From the NCBI RefSeq assembly GCF_038051945.1, contig NZ_CP150302.1, positions 62,001 to 126,000 of the forward strand: 64,000 bases of DNA, read 5' to 3'. The stretch comes from Paenibacillus sp. FSL H3-0469. GTDB lineage: Bacteria > Bacillota > Bacilli > Paenibacillales > Paenibacillaceae. The notes under the pieces are model-generated. The model was given only the letters and a program-made list of their open reading frames with translations, was not told the DNA's origin and did no database searches. Made by a program: the position numbers and the translations under genes. Shown piece by piece: positions 42,961 to 50,384 of this stretch. Each line of letters begins with the position of its first letter. The stretch's first letter is position 1.

Positions 42961-43166
42961 AGCTTAACCTTCTTTCTGTATTTTAGCTGAATCATTGTAG
43001 CGTATTTATGACAGGGTTGTATATACGATATGTTAGCCGTTGTTTCTAAACCTCCAGAATAGCTTATAGAAAATAGTGGAAGGTGCATAATTGAACTCAA
43101 TTCAGCGACACTAAGAGCGGATATACAAACAAAGAGCTGGTACAGGAAAAAGTTGTGAATGATGTG

Positions 43167-43214
43167 TTGTATTCAGACCGGAAAAGTGTTACAATTAAAA
43201 AAAGTAAGTTACTT
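43167..43214 (+). promoter_or_regulatory. Promoter and palindromic operator of the nitroreductase gene
   Basis: TTGTAT at 43167-43172, 17-base spacer, TACAAT at 43190-43195. A perfect palindrome AAGTAA-G-TTACTT at 43202-43214 covers the expected start point. Nitroreductase genes of this group are often controlled by HxlR or MarR-type repressors (family knowledge). Confidence 0.65.
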
Positions 43215-43237
43215 AATTTAATGGAGGTAGTTATTTT

Positions 43238-43837
43238 ATGTCTAAGACTTTTTTTGAAGCGGTAAAAGGCAGACGTTCCATATACGCCATCAGTAAAGAA
43301 TCCCCAATCTCTGATGAACAAATTCAGAAGATTGTTGAAGAGGCCGTTCTACATAGCCCAACTTCCTTCAACTCGCAAAGCTCAAGAGCTGTCGTATTGC
43401 TGGGCGAACAACATGATAAGCTGTGGGATATTACAGCTGAGACCCTGCGCAAGATCGTTCCTACTGAACAATTCGAAGGCACGGCTCAGAAGCTGTCCTC
43501 CTTCAAAGCCGGCTACGGCTCCGTGCTATTCTTCGAAGATCAGGCAGTGGTGAAGCACCTGCAGGAGAATTTTGCCCTGTATGCTGAGAACTTCCCGATC
43601 TGGTCCAACCAGTCCTCCGGGATTCTGCAATTCGTAGTATGGACTGCCTTCGCAGAAGCAGGTCTGGGTGCATCCCTACAGCACTATAACCCGCTGATCG
43701 ACGATGAAGTGAAGGAGACCTTCGGTATTGCTGCGGACTGGAAGCTGATTGCCCAGATGCCATTCGGCAACATCCTGACGCCTCCTGGCGAGAAGGAATT
43801 CCAACCGATTGAAGAACGCGTGAAGGTCATTAAGTAA
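43238..43837 (+). CDS. Nitroreductase family protein
   Basis: 199-residue FMN enzyme expected to reduce nitro or quinone compounds with NAD(P)H. The FMN phosphate-binding RRSIYA near residue 12 and PTSFNSQSSRAVVL near 43 are clear, with GLGASLQHYNPLID near 146 and PFGNI near 180. ATG at 43238 has ATGGAGGTAG upstream. The palindrome over the start site suggests repression lifted by an electrophile. A terminator follows that also contains the next gene's ribosome binding site. Confidence 0.9.
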   Translation: MSKTFFEAVKGRRSIYAISKESPISDEQIQKIVEEAVLHSPTSFNSQSSRAVVLLGEQHDKLWDITAETLRKIVPTEQFEGTAQKLSSFKAGYGSVLFFEDQAVVKHLQENFALYAENFPIWSNQSSGILQFVVWTAFAEAGLGASLQHYNPLIDDEVKETFGIAADWKLIAQMPFGNILTPPGEKEFQPIEERVKVIK

Positions 43838-43862
43838 GAAAACCCTGCGATAAGCAGTTTAG

Positions 43863-43913
43863 AACCTCCCTGATCCGGCTAAGTATGAATATAGCCAGAT
43901 CAAGGAGGTTTTT
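43863..43913 (+). terminator. Terminator that contains the next gene's ribosome binding site
   Basis: AACCTCC...TGATC...GGCTA (43864-43881) pairs with TAGCC...GATCA...GGAGGTT (43892-43910) with mismatches, followed by five T residues. The AAGGAGG at 43902-43908 is the ribosome binding site of the 43917 gene, so read-through messages would have it hidden in the stem. Confidence 0.75.
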
Positions 43914-43916
43914 GTC

Positions 43917-44111
43917 ATGCCATGGAATAAGGAGAACTACCCGGATTCACTGAAGAACTTCACTGCGCCTGTTCGCAACAAAGCGGTGGAGATTGCCAAT
44001 GCGCTGCTGGACGACGGATATGAGGAGGGGCGGGCCATCGCCATCGCCACTGCACAGGCCAAAGAGTGGGGCGAGAATCACGATAAGCAGATCCGAAAAA
44101 AAGGGCAATAG
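43917..44111 (+). CDS. Small YdaT-like protein
   Basis: 64 residues starting MPWNKENYPDSLKNFTAPVRNKAVEIAN split across two motifs; DDGYEEGRAIAIATAQAKEW is also typical. It resembles the N-terminal part of Bacillus YdaT, whose function is unknown, though it is reported as part of the general stress response in Bacillus (family memory). ATG at 43917 has AAGGAGG 8 bases upstream, inside a terminator stem. No catalytic residues are seen. The product is highly charged and soluble. Confidence 0.7.
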   Translation: MPWNKENYPDSLKNFTAPVRNKAVEIANALLDDGYEEGRAIAIATAQAKEWGENHDKQIRKKGQ

Positions 44112-44160
44112 CAGCTCACTCTGCACGAACAATAATTGAGGCAGACATCTGAACACAAAT

Positions 44161-44194
44161 AAAAAGGACAAGCGGATGAACGCTTGTCCTTTTT
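44161..44194. terminator. Strong bidirectional terminator
   Basis: AAAAAGGACAAGCG pairs perfectly with CGCTTGTCCTTTTT around a six-base loop. It lies between the YdaT-like gene and the convergent prsA-like gene. Confidence 0.9.
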
Positions 44195-44240
44195 ATTGTA
44201 GCCTTCTATATTGTTATAGCTTGTACCAATATCGCAATCT

Positions 44241-45419
44241 TTATTTCGCAGCAGGAGCTTCCGTTGCCGCAGCAGGAGCTTCACTGGCTGCCGGAGTAGC
44301 GGATGCATCCGGTTTGTCGGTCAACGTATTGGTGATCTTGGCATTCTTGTTCAGATCAGCCAGCCACGTAGCAGACATCTCGGATACCTTCTGCGACATC
44401 AGAGTTTTCTTGATTTCTTCCTTCTTCTCGGCAAGTGTATATTCTTTGGCTTCCTTGCGGTCAGTAACCTTGATGATGTGGTAGCCGTAATCGGATTTCA
44501 CAGCGCCGCTGGTTTCGCCAACCTTCAGCTTGAAGGCTGCATCGGAGAATTCAGCAACCATGTCTCCGCGTTTGAAGAAGTCTAGATCGCCGCCCTTGTC
44601 CTTGGAGCCGGTGTCAGCGGATTTTTCTTTAGCCAATGCTGCGAAATCCCCGCCGTCTTTGAGCTGCTTCAGAATAGCGTCAGCTTCTTCCTTGGTCTTC
44701 ACCAGGATGTGGGAAGCGCGAACTTCTTCCTCCTGGTTGTATTTCGCTTTGTTTTCTTCGAAGTATTTGGAGATCTCATCATCGGTAACGGTTACCTTCG
44801 GTTCTACCAGCTTGCGGATTTCAACCTGGAGCGGCATTTGCTTCTTCAGGTCTTCAATGGTCATTGAGCTCTGCTGCAGAGCGTTATTCAGAGCTTCCTC
44901 GCCGCCGAACTGGGTTTTGAGGTTCTCGATCTCTTCGTTGATGTCGGCATCGGTAACCTTAATGTTGGCTTTTTTGGCTTCCTGGCCCACCAGCGTGGTG
45001 GTAATCAGGTTTTGCAGGGTGGATTCCCCGCCGGCTTCAACCAATTTATCATACAGCTGCGCCTTGGTGATGTCTGTTCCGTTCACGGAAGCAACGGCAA
45101 CTTTGCTGTCATCCTTCTTGAAAGGCTGTACAATCAGCACTACAATCAGTGCTGCTGCCAGTACGAGCGATGCAATCATCCAGCCTTTGCCGCCGCCGGA
45201 TGGAGCAGGTGAGGATGGGGGAGTACCTCCGCCGCCGACTTTGTTCATTACGGGAACGCTTTCTTCAACTCTTGGAGCTGCTTGTACAGGTTCCTGCGGC
45301 ACAGGGGCTGTTCCGGCAGGCTCAATTCCTTCTTCCGGAGTAATCACAGAAGTATCATTCTCTTCCGGCGTAATGCCGTTTTCTAGCTTTTCATTTTCAT
45401 TGAAATCTTTTTTGTCCAT
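44241..45419 (-). CDS. PrsA-type foldase, membrane-anchored parvulin
   Basis: 392 residues. A long acidic, Pro/Gly-rich cytoplasmic head (1-78) precedes one membrane segment (about 80-98, MIASLVLAAALIVVLIV). The extracellular part has a SurA-like N domain (about 105-225) and a parvulin prolyl-isomerase domain (about 225-325, ASHILVKTKEEAD, GGDLDFFKRGDMV, YGYHIIKV). An Ala/Pro tail closes it. It has no lipobox, unlike Bacillus PrsA. GAAGGGAG lies upstream of the ATG. Confidence 0.88.
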   Translation of the reverse strand: MDKKDFNENEKLENGITPEENDTSVITPEEGIEPAGTAPVPQEPVQAAPRVEESVPVMNKVGGGGTPPSSPAPSGGGKGWMIASLVLAAALIVVLIVQPFKKDDSKVAVASVNGTDITKAQLYDKLVEAGGESTLQNLITTTLVGQEAKKANIKVTDADINEEIENLKTQFGGEEALNNALQQSSMTIEDLKKQMPLQVEIRKLVEPKVTVTDDEISKYFEENKAKYNQEEEVRASHILVKTKEEADAILKQLKDGGDFAALAKEKSADTGSKDKGGDLDFFKRGDMVAEFSDAAFKLKVGETSGAVKSDYGYHIIKVTDRKEAKEYTLAEKKEEIKKTLMSQKVSEMSATWLADLNKNAKITNTLTDKPDASATPAASEAPAAATEAPAAK

Positions 45420-45559
45420 TATAATTAATGACTCCCTTCAATATAGGTGGTGCCTGTCTTTCTACAACTTTACCAGAAAACAGAATTCCAAACCTTAAGA
45501 AAGTATAAAAAAGCACAATTACTTTTTAAGATTCCATTAAGAAACAGGTAAAACACAGG

Positions 45560-45600
45560 AAAAACCGGAGCAGCACGGGTGTCCCCATATGCGCTCCGGC
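45560..45600 (-). terminator. Terminator after the LytTR gene
   Basis: CCGGAGCA near 45565-45572 pairs with GCGCTCCGG near 45591-45599; on the minus strand a T-run (A-run at 45560-45564 plus) follows. Confidence 0.65.
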
Positions 45601-45674
45601 CTGATGAGAGAGACTGTAATCATTCGAATAGAAGAGTACCGTACTGCAAGATGTGTGCGGATAACGTGTCCGGC

Positions 45675-46010
45675 TTAGGAACTCAGACCCTTAAGTAAAT
45701 GGCGGATGTTCTCCTGCTTACGTCTTGGAACCCGTACAGACTTGGCATAGAGGCCCATCTCACCGAAGTAGATGCAGTCGTCCTCTATGGAGCTGATCTT
45801 GTTCAGGTTCACGTAGCAGCCTCCGTACACATGATAATAGCTGTTGCTCGACAATAAGCGGTTCAGTTGCTCGGCAGTCATTCTCTTTTTAATATTGTAG
45901 TTTCTGCCGTGAAAAATGACCAGGTCATGGTCCCCGACCTTAAAGAACAGAATGTCTGTCTCCACCTCGAAGTCCTCATATACATTTCTGGCTTCCAGCA
46001 GGCTGCTCAT
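45675..46010 (-). CDS. Stand-alone LytTR DNA-binding protein
   Basis: 111 residues with a LytTR fold: IKKRMTAEQLNRLLS, YYHVYGGCYVNLNKISSIEDD and VRVPRRKQENIRHLL. There is no receiver domain, so regulation of this protein cannot be by a standard two-component path. AAAGGGGG lies 8 bases upstream of the ATG. A cre-like site overlaps its promoter start, so it may be under carbon catabolite control. Its own targets are unknown. Confidence 0.78.
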   Translation of the reverse strand: MSSLLEARNVYEDFEVETDILFFKVGDHDLVIFHGRNYNIKKRMTAEQLNRLLSSNSYYHVYGGCYVNLNKISSIEDDCIYFGEMGLYAKSVRVPRRKQENIRHLLKGLSS

Positions 46011-46037
46011 TCGTGTTCCCCCTTTATCTTGATTAAT

Positions 46038-46087
46038 AACATTAATGTTAGCGCTTTCATTATATCATACTCTGAACGGCTTGAGAA
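46038..46087 (-). promoter_or_regulatory. Promoter with cre-like site for the LytTR gene
   Basis: On the minus strand TATAAT at 46064-46059 has a weak TTCTCA -35 17 bases upstream. TGAAAGCGCTAACA at 46059-46046 matches the CcpA cre consensus. It is followed by the perfect palindrome AACATTAATGTT (46049-46038). Both lie over or just past the expected start point, a typical roadblock position. Confidence 0.65.
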
Positions 46088-46129
46088 GTCTTATTTTTGA
46101 AATGTTTTTTGTCACTTTTTCCGTTGCAT

Positions 46130-46158
46130 TTGTCAACCCTCACGAAAAATTGTAAATT
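46130..46158 (+). promoter_or_regulatory. Promoter for the pgl gene
   Basis: TTGTCA at 46130-46135, 17-base spacer, TAAATT at 46153-46158, about 37 bases upstream of the gene start. Confidence 0.55.
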
Positions 46159-46194
46159 ATATAGATGGCTGTTTAACTTGAGGAGGAATTCTAG

Positions 46195-47301
46195 ATGAAC
46201 GAAAAGACGAAGCTGCTGTTATTTACCGGTTCCTACGCCACCGCAGAAGAGAGCGGAATCCAGGTGTTTGCCTTTGACGGTGAAGCCGGAGGCACGCTGG
46301 AGCGGCTGGATACCGCAGGAGGCCTGACGAATCCTACGTTCGTCAATGTGGACCCTTCCGGTCGCAAGCTGTATGCCATAGGGGAGAAGCCGAACGGTAC
46401 GGGCGGTAAGGAAGGGGAGGTTATAACCTTCGCTATCGATCCTGAGACAGGCAAGCTGACCGAATTGCAGCGGATTCAGACTATGCCTTCCGAAGGCAAA
46501 GGCCAGAGCACGACCTGTAACATTAACCGGGACGCCAAAAATCAACATCTGGTCGTGTGCAGCTATCACGGGGGATCGGTCGGACTCCTCACGCTGGACA
46601 AGGGCGGATTGCCTGTGGCATTGACGGATATCGCTCAGCACACAGGACATGGTGGGACTCCGGGCCAGGACCGTCCCCATCCGCATTCTGCCATCTTCAG
46701 CCCTGATGGACGTTACCTGTTTGTCTCGGATCTGGGACTGGATCTGATCCGCAGCTACCGGATAGATGCAGAGGCGGGAACGCTGGAAGCGATTGGAGAC
46801 ACTGCGCTGCATGCCGGTGCAGGACCGCGGCATTTCGTGTTCCATCCAGACGGGAAGTCCGCTTATGTCATTAATGAGCTGGACAGCACGGTGACATCAT
46901 TCCTATATGATGCTGCGGCAGGAACCCTGAAGACGGCTGCTACTGTATCCACACTGCCTGAAGGCTATGAAGCCGGCCAGAACAGCTGTGCAGAGATCAC
47001 CTTCTCCAAGGATGGCAAATATCTGTACGGCTCGAACCGCGGACATGACAGCATCGTACAGTATGCTGTGAATCCGCAGACGGCAGGGCTGACCCTAGTA
47101 GAGCATGTATCCACCAGAGGCGGACATCCCCGTCACTTCACAGTTACACCGGACGGTGCGTATCTGATTGTTGCCAACCGGGACGGCAATAATCTGGTTG
47201 TCTTCTCCCTGGACGAAGGCAGCGGCCGCCTGAGCTTCACCGGCAACACAGCTGAGCTGTCGAAGCCGGTGTGCGTGATGCCGGCGGTTTTCCCCGTGTA
47301 G
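46195..47301 (+). CDS. pgl: 6-phosphogluconolactonase (YkgB/lactonase family)
   Basis: Hydrolyses 6-phosphogluconolactone in the oxidative pentose phosphate pathway. The 368-residue seven-bladed propeller has repeated HPHSAIFSPDGRYLFVSDLG, GAGPRHFVFHPDGKSAYVINE and GGHPRHFTVTPDGAYLIVANRDG motifs, as in YkgB. AGGAGGAA lies upstream of the ATG. It is divergent from the LytTR gene. A strong terminator follows. Confidence 0.9.
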   Translation: MNEKTKLLLFTGSYATAEESGIQVFAFDGEAGGTLERLDTAGGLTNPTFVNVDPSGRKLYAIGEKPNGTGGKEGEVITFAIDPETGKLTELQRIQTMPSEGKGQSTTCNINRDAKNQHLVVCSYHGGSVGLLTLDKGGLPVALTDIAQHTGHGGTPGQDRPHPHSAIFSPDGRYLFVSDLGLDLIRSYRIDAEAGTLEAIGDTALHAGAGPRHFVFHPDGKSAYVINELDSTVTSFLYDAAAGTLKTAATVSTLPEGYEAGQNSCAEITFSKDGKYLYGSNRGHDSIVQYAVNPQTAGLTLVEHVSTRGGHPRHFTVTPDGAYLIVANRDGNNLVVFSLDEGSGRLSFTGNTAELSKPVCVMPAVFPV

Positions 47302-47333
47302 GACAAGCTGGCTGACTCAAAGGAGACAACGGC

Positions 47334-47370
47334 AAAAGGAACACCGGGATGCTGCTCCGGTGTTCCTTTT
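47334..47370. terminator. Terminator after pgl
   Basis: AAAAGGAACACCGG pairs with CCGGTGTTCCTTTT around a nine-base loop (47334-47370), usable for pgl and the convergent Hfq-like gene. Confidence 0.88.
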
Positions 47371-47429
47371 GAGTTCCTGGAAGGTTCATTTGTAGTAGCT
47401 TAGGTTAAAATGTGCGCCGATCAGACAGC

Positions 47430-47651
47430 TTATTTGAGTGAGACGGGCTTCAGCGGCACCACGGTGGAGACTGCCGATTTGAAGAGTACGTTCTGTCTTC
47501 CGTCACCCTGACCCTGCAAGGTGATCGTATAAGCGTCATAAGAGGTTACCAGTCCCTGCATTTTGACTCCGTTAGTTGTAAAGATCGTCACAGGCATCTT
47601 TGTTGAGATGCACTGGTTCAACAAACGTTCCTGCAATTTTAGACTTTCCAC
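47430..47651 (-). CDS. Hfq-like RNA chaperone paralog
   Basis: 73 residues of Sm fold: LQERLLNQ, MPVTIFTTNGVKMQGLVTSYDAYTI and FKSAVSTVVPLKPV. Hfq normally ends this core with a YKHAIST segment; here it reads FKSAVST, so the conserved proximal-face His is Ser. In Paenibacillus relatives the usual hfq lies by miaA, which is not here, so this seems a second copy. GTG at 47651 has GGAGTG upstream; the ATG at 47666 has none. RNA binding is likely but with changed specificity. Confidence 0.75.
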   Translation of the reverse strand: MESLKLQERLLNQCISTKMPVTIFTTNGVKMQGLVTSYDAYTITLQGQGDGRQNVLFKSAVSTVVPLKPVSLK

Positions 47652-47763
47652 TTGGCAGCACTCCATCTTTAATTAAAATAATTTCTCCAGGCCATTATAA
47701 CACGGGAAAGACCTTCCCAGGAAATGTGTTCTTAAGGCCTGAGAAATAGACAAGGGGGTAGTT

Positions 47764-48435
47764 ATGCTATATTATCATTACTGGTCCCGTGGATTCCGGC
47801 GGTTTATATGGTTTTTACTGGCTTTTATCCTGATCGCATTACTGGTTAAGCTGGGCGGAGCCCAGGGCTTCGACCATGCGGTGATCCGGTTCGTGCAATC
47901 GATGGAATCTCCGCCGCTTACCGCACTGGCCAAAGGCTTATCATTAGTCGGCTCCTCGAAGCTGGCAATAGGGATCTCCGTGCTGACCATGCTCATTTTG
48001 TTCTTCGCGCTAAAGCACCGGCTGGAGCTTGCCCTGTTTCTGTGGGTGGGCCTCGGCTCCCAATTGCTGAACACGCTCCTCAAGCTGTGGTTCCACCGGG
48101 AGCGTCCCACCATTCACAGGCTGATTGAGCAGGCAGGCTACAGCTTCCCCAGCGGACATTCAATGGCGGCTTTCTCGTTATACGGGGTCATTGCCTACCT
48201 GCTCTGGCGGCATATGCACAGCCGTAGCGAGCGGTTCTTGCTGATTCTGTTCACTGTGCTGATGACCGGAGGAATCGGCTGGAGCCGGATTTATCTGGGG
48301 GTGCATTATCCGAGTGATGTGATCGGCGGCTATGCCGCGAGCGGAGCCTGGCTGATGCTGTCGGCGGCCTGCTTCGAAGCTTACCGGAATTACAAAGCGA
48401 ATCCGCATCACACAAAGAATGCCCGGAAGAAGTAA
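47764..48435 (+). CDS. PAP2 family membrane phosphatase
   Basis: 223-residue membrane protein with about six hydrophobic segments and the three acid-phosphatase motifs: KLWFHRERP, PSGHS and SRIYLGVHYPSDV. It may be an undecaprenyl pyrophosphate or lipid phosphatase. GGGGGTAG lies just upstream of the ATG. A terminator overlaps the stop codon. Confidence 0.9.
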   Translation: MLYYHYWSRGFRRFIWFLLAFILIALLVKLGGAQGFDHAVIRFVQSMESPPLTALAKGLSLVGSSKLAIGISVLTMLILFFALKHRLELALFLWVGLGSQLLNTLLKLWFHRERPTIHRLIEQAGYSFPSGHSMAAFSLYGVIAYLLWRHMHSRSERFLLILFTVLMTGGIGWSRIYLGVHYPSDVIGGYAASGAWLMLSAACFEAYRNYKANPHHTKNARKK

Positions 48436-48449
48436 CTCCGGGCATTTCA
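48418..48449 (+). terminator. Terminator overlapping the PAP2 stop
   Basis: AATGCCCGGA at 48418-48427 pairs with TCCGGGCATT at 48437-48446; the gene's stop codon lies in the loop. Confidence 0.85.
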
Positions 48450-48532
48450 GTGCCTGTTCTCTTACATACGGTATCCATCCGTAAGGAGGACGGTCTCGCT
48501 AGCTTGTCTCCCCCGGGACGGTGCCGTACAGT

Positions 48533-49048
48533 TCAGGGGGCCTTCGTAGCAGCAGGCGGCGGTGACGGCTTGCCTTGGTGAAGCTGGGCTACGCGGCTGA
48601 GGCTGCGCTTGATCAGCGTCGGCAAGCCCGGTTTCAGCTTCGCCGCGTCTTCCTGCGTCAGCTTCCCTTCCTTGACGAATCCATCCAGCTTCAGGCTGGC
48701 GGCATCGCTCAGCTTCTGGACATACTGGTCTTCGCTCCAGCCCTTCTTCTCCTGGGCCAGACCTGTCAGGGTCTTACCCGATTTCAGGCTGGCAATCAGC
48801 TCCTCACGGCCCATTCCCAGGAGCTCAGCCGTTTCGCTGATAATGAAATGGCCTCCGGCCCTGAGATTCCGGTCCCCGCTGCGGTGAGGGGGATGTTCTC
48901 TGCCGGTATGCTCTCTGCCGGCATGCGGTGAGGCCGGAGGAGGGGTGGCTGTGCCTTTGGGAAGCTGCTCGCCGAAGGCGGCTGCTGGAGACAGGGCAAG
49001 CATCATGGCTGCTGCCCATGCGGATAGGGTTCGGGTCGTTTTTTTCAT
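48533..49048 (-). CDS. Secreted protein with helical repeat, unknown function
   Basis: 171 residues with a clear signal peptide (MKKTTRTLSAWAAAMMLALSP, cleavage after AFG or similar). A His/Arg/Pro-rich stretch follows (about 35-60). The C-terminal part (about 65-155) has AELLGMGREELIASLKSGKTL and KLDGFVKEGKLTQEDA, a helical module common in secreted proteins of bacilli, of unknown role. The product probably acts outside the cell. The gene has no evident operon partner. Confidence 0.7.
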   Translation of the reverse strand: MKKTTRTLSAWAAAMMLALSPAAAFGEQLPKGTATPPPASPHAGREHTGREHPPHRSGDRNLRAGGHFIISETAELLGMGREELIASLKSGKTLTGLAQEKKGWSEDQYVQKLSDAASLKLDGFVKEGKLTQEDAAKLKPGLPTLIKRSLSRVAQLHQGKPSPPPAATKAP

Positions 49049-49241
49049 GAATACACCTCTTCTGATGGTTATAGTGACTACCCGGTATAACAGTATTCCC
49101 TGAAAGCTGAAAGAATCCTGAAGCCCGGCTTAAGACATACTAAAATTCGCCAGCGCAGTTCATGGGTAATAACAAGATATACATAAAGGATGAACATCCA
49201 CAGTAATTATGATAAGCTTCAAGCTCTTGGGAGGGATGGAT

Positions 49242-50297
49242 TTGGCTTTCGGTGCCCGCATACTCAAAACAGGAATGGCCGTAACGCTTGCGCTTTATCT
49301 GTCCGTTCTATTCAATTTCGCTTCTCCTGTCGGTGCGGCTATTGCGGCAATCTTTGCCATGCAGCCGTCCATATACAGATCATGGCGGTATTTCCTCGAT
49401 CAGATCCAGACCAGCACGATGGGGGCCGTGATTGCGCTGCTTGGCGGAATGCTGCTCTCCAATGAGCCGATTGCGGTTGGACTGGTATGTATCCTGGTGA
49501 TTATGATCAGCATGAAAATGAACCGTGCCGACACCATCGGCCTGACGCTGGTCACAGTCATCTCTGTCATGGAGGCTTCCGGCCAGTGGCAGTTTGCCTT
49601 AACCCGGTTCCTGCTGACCCTGACCGGGATTTTGTCGGCTTTTATTATCAATATCTCTGTATTTCCGCCCCAGCCGCGCAAGCAGTACATCCGGCAGATC
49701 GAGAATGTGTTCACCAGCTTATCGCTGCTGCTGCGGACAGCGGTGTCGCATGAGATGAAGGAAAGTGTATTCCGGGATGAGAAGAACGGGCTGGAAGGCG
49801 CGATTAAAGCGCTGGCTGACAAATACGCGTTGTTCGAGGAGGAGCAGAAGCAGCTCCGCAAGGCTAAATACAGTCAGACGAGGCAGATGGTGGTCTACAA
49901 AAACCTGCTGGGTTCCCTGCAAAAGGGCTATCAGGTGCTTGAGGCGATTGACCGGCATTACTTCCAGGCTGACCGGACAGAGCAAACGGATGAGCTGTTC
50001 GACCGCCATCTGGAGCAGCTGATCAAGTACCATGAGTACATTTTGCTGAAATTCGAGGATAAGCTGAAGCCGGGAGCCAATGATTCCGAGCCGCTGGCGG
50101 AGGACAATGACCGCTTCCTGAAATCCGCCATCAACGGGTATGATCCGCAGAAATCCGGGCAGCTCCGGCTGTCGGTGGTGGCTGCGGCCATCTATGACTA
50201 CGGCTATCAGCTGGAGCGTCTGGATAAAGTGGCTGACCAAATCCACCGGATGAACGCAGATGACAAGGACAGTACAGTGCTGAGTGAGAAAATTTAG
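49242..50297 (+). CDS. FUSC-like aromatic acid exporter family protein
   Basis: 351 residues. The N-terminal half has about five hydrophobic segments with ILKTGMAVTLALYLSVLFN and AAIAAIFAMQPSIYRSWRYF, typical of the DUF939/FUSC group. The C-terminal half (about 160-351) is a cytoplasmic helical region with long charged stretches. TTG at 49242 has GGGAGGG 6 bases upstream; an in-frame ATG at 49236 touches that site and is less likely. Substrate unknown. Confidence 0.82.
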   Translation: MAFGARILKTGMAVTLALYLSVLFNFASPVGAAIAAIFAMQPSIYRSWRYFLDQIQTSTMGAVIALLGGMLLSNEPIAVGLVCILVIMISMKMNRADTIGLTLVTVISVMEASGQWQFALTRFLLTLTGILSAFIINISVFPPQPRKQYIRQIENVFTSLSLLLRTAVSHEMKESVFRDEKNGLEGAIKALADKYALFEEEQKQLRKAKYSQTRQMVVYKNLLGSLQKGYQVLEAIDRHYFQADRTEQTDELFDRHLEQLIKYHEYILLKFEDKLKPGANDSEPLAEDNDRFLKSAINGYDPQKSGQLRLSVVAAAIYDYGYQLERLDKVADQIHRMNADDKDSTVLSEKI

Positions 50298-50384
50298 AGC
50301 GCGAGATCTATATAGCAAAAACTTGTAAAACGACTAAAGAGTTGGTAACATTGTTAGTCAACCTTCCAAAGGGGATGAAATGAA

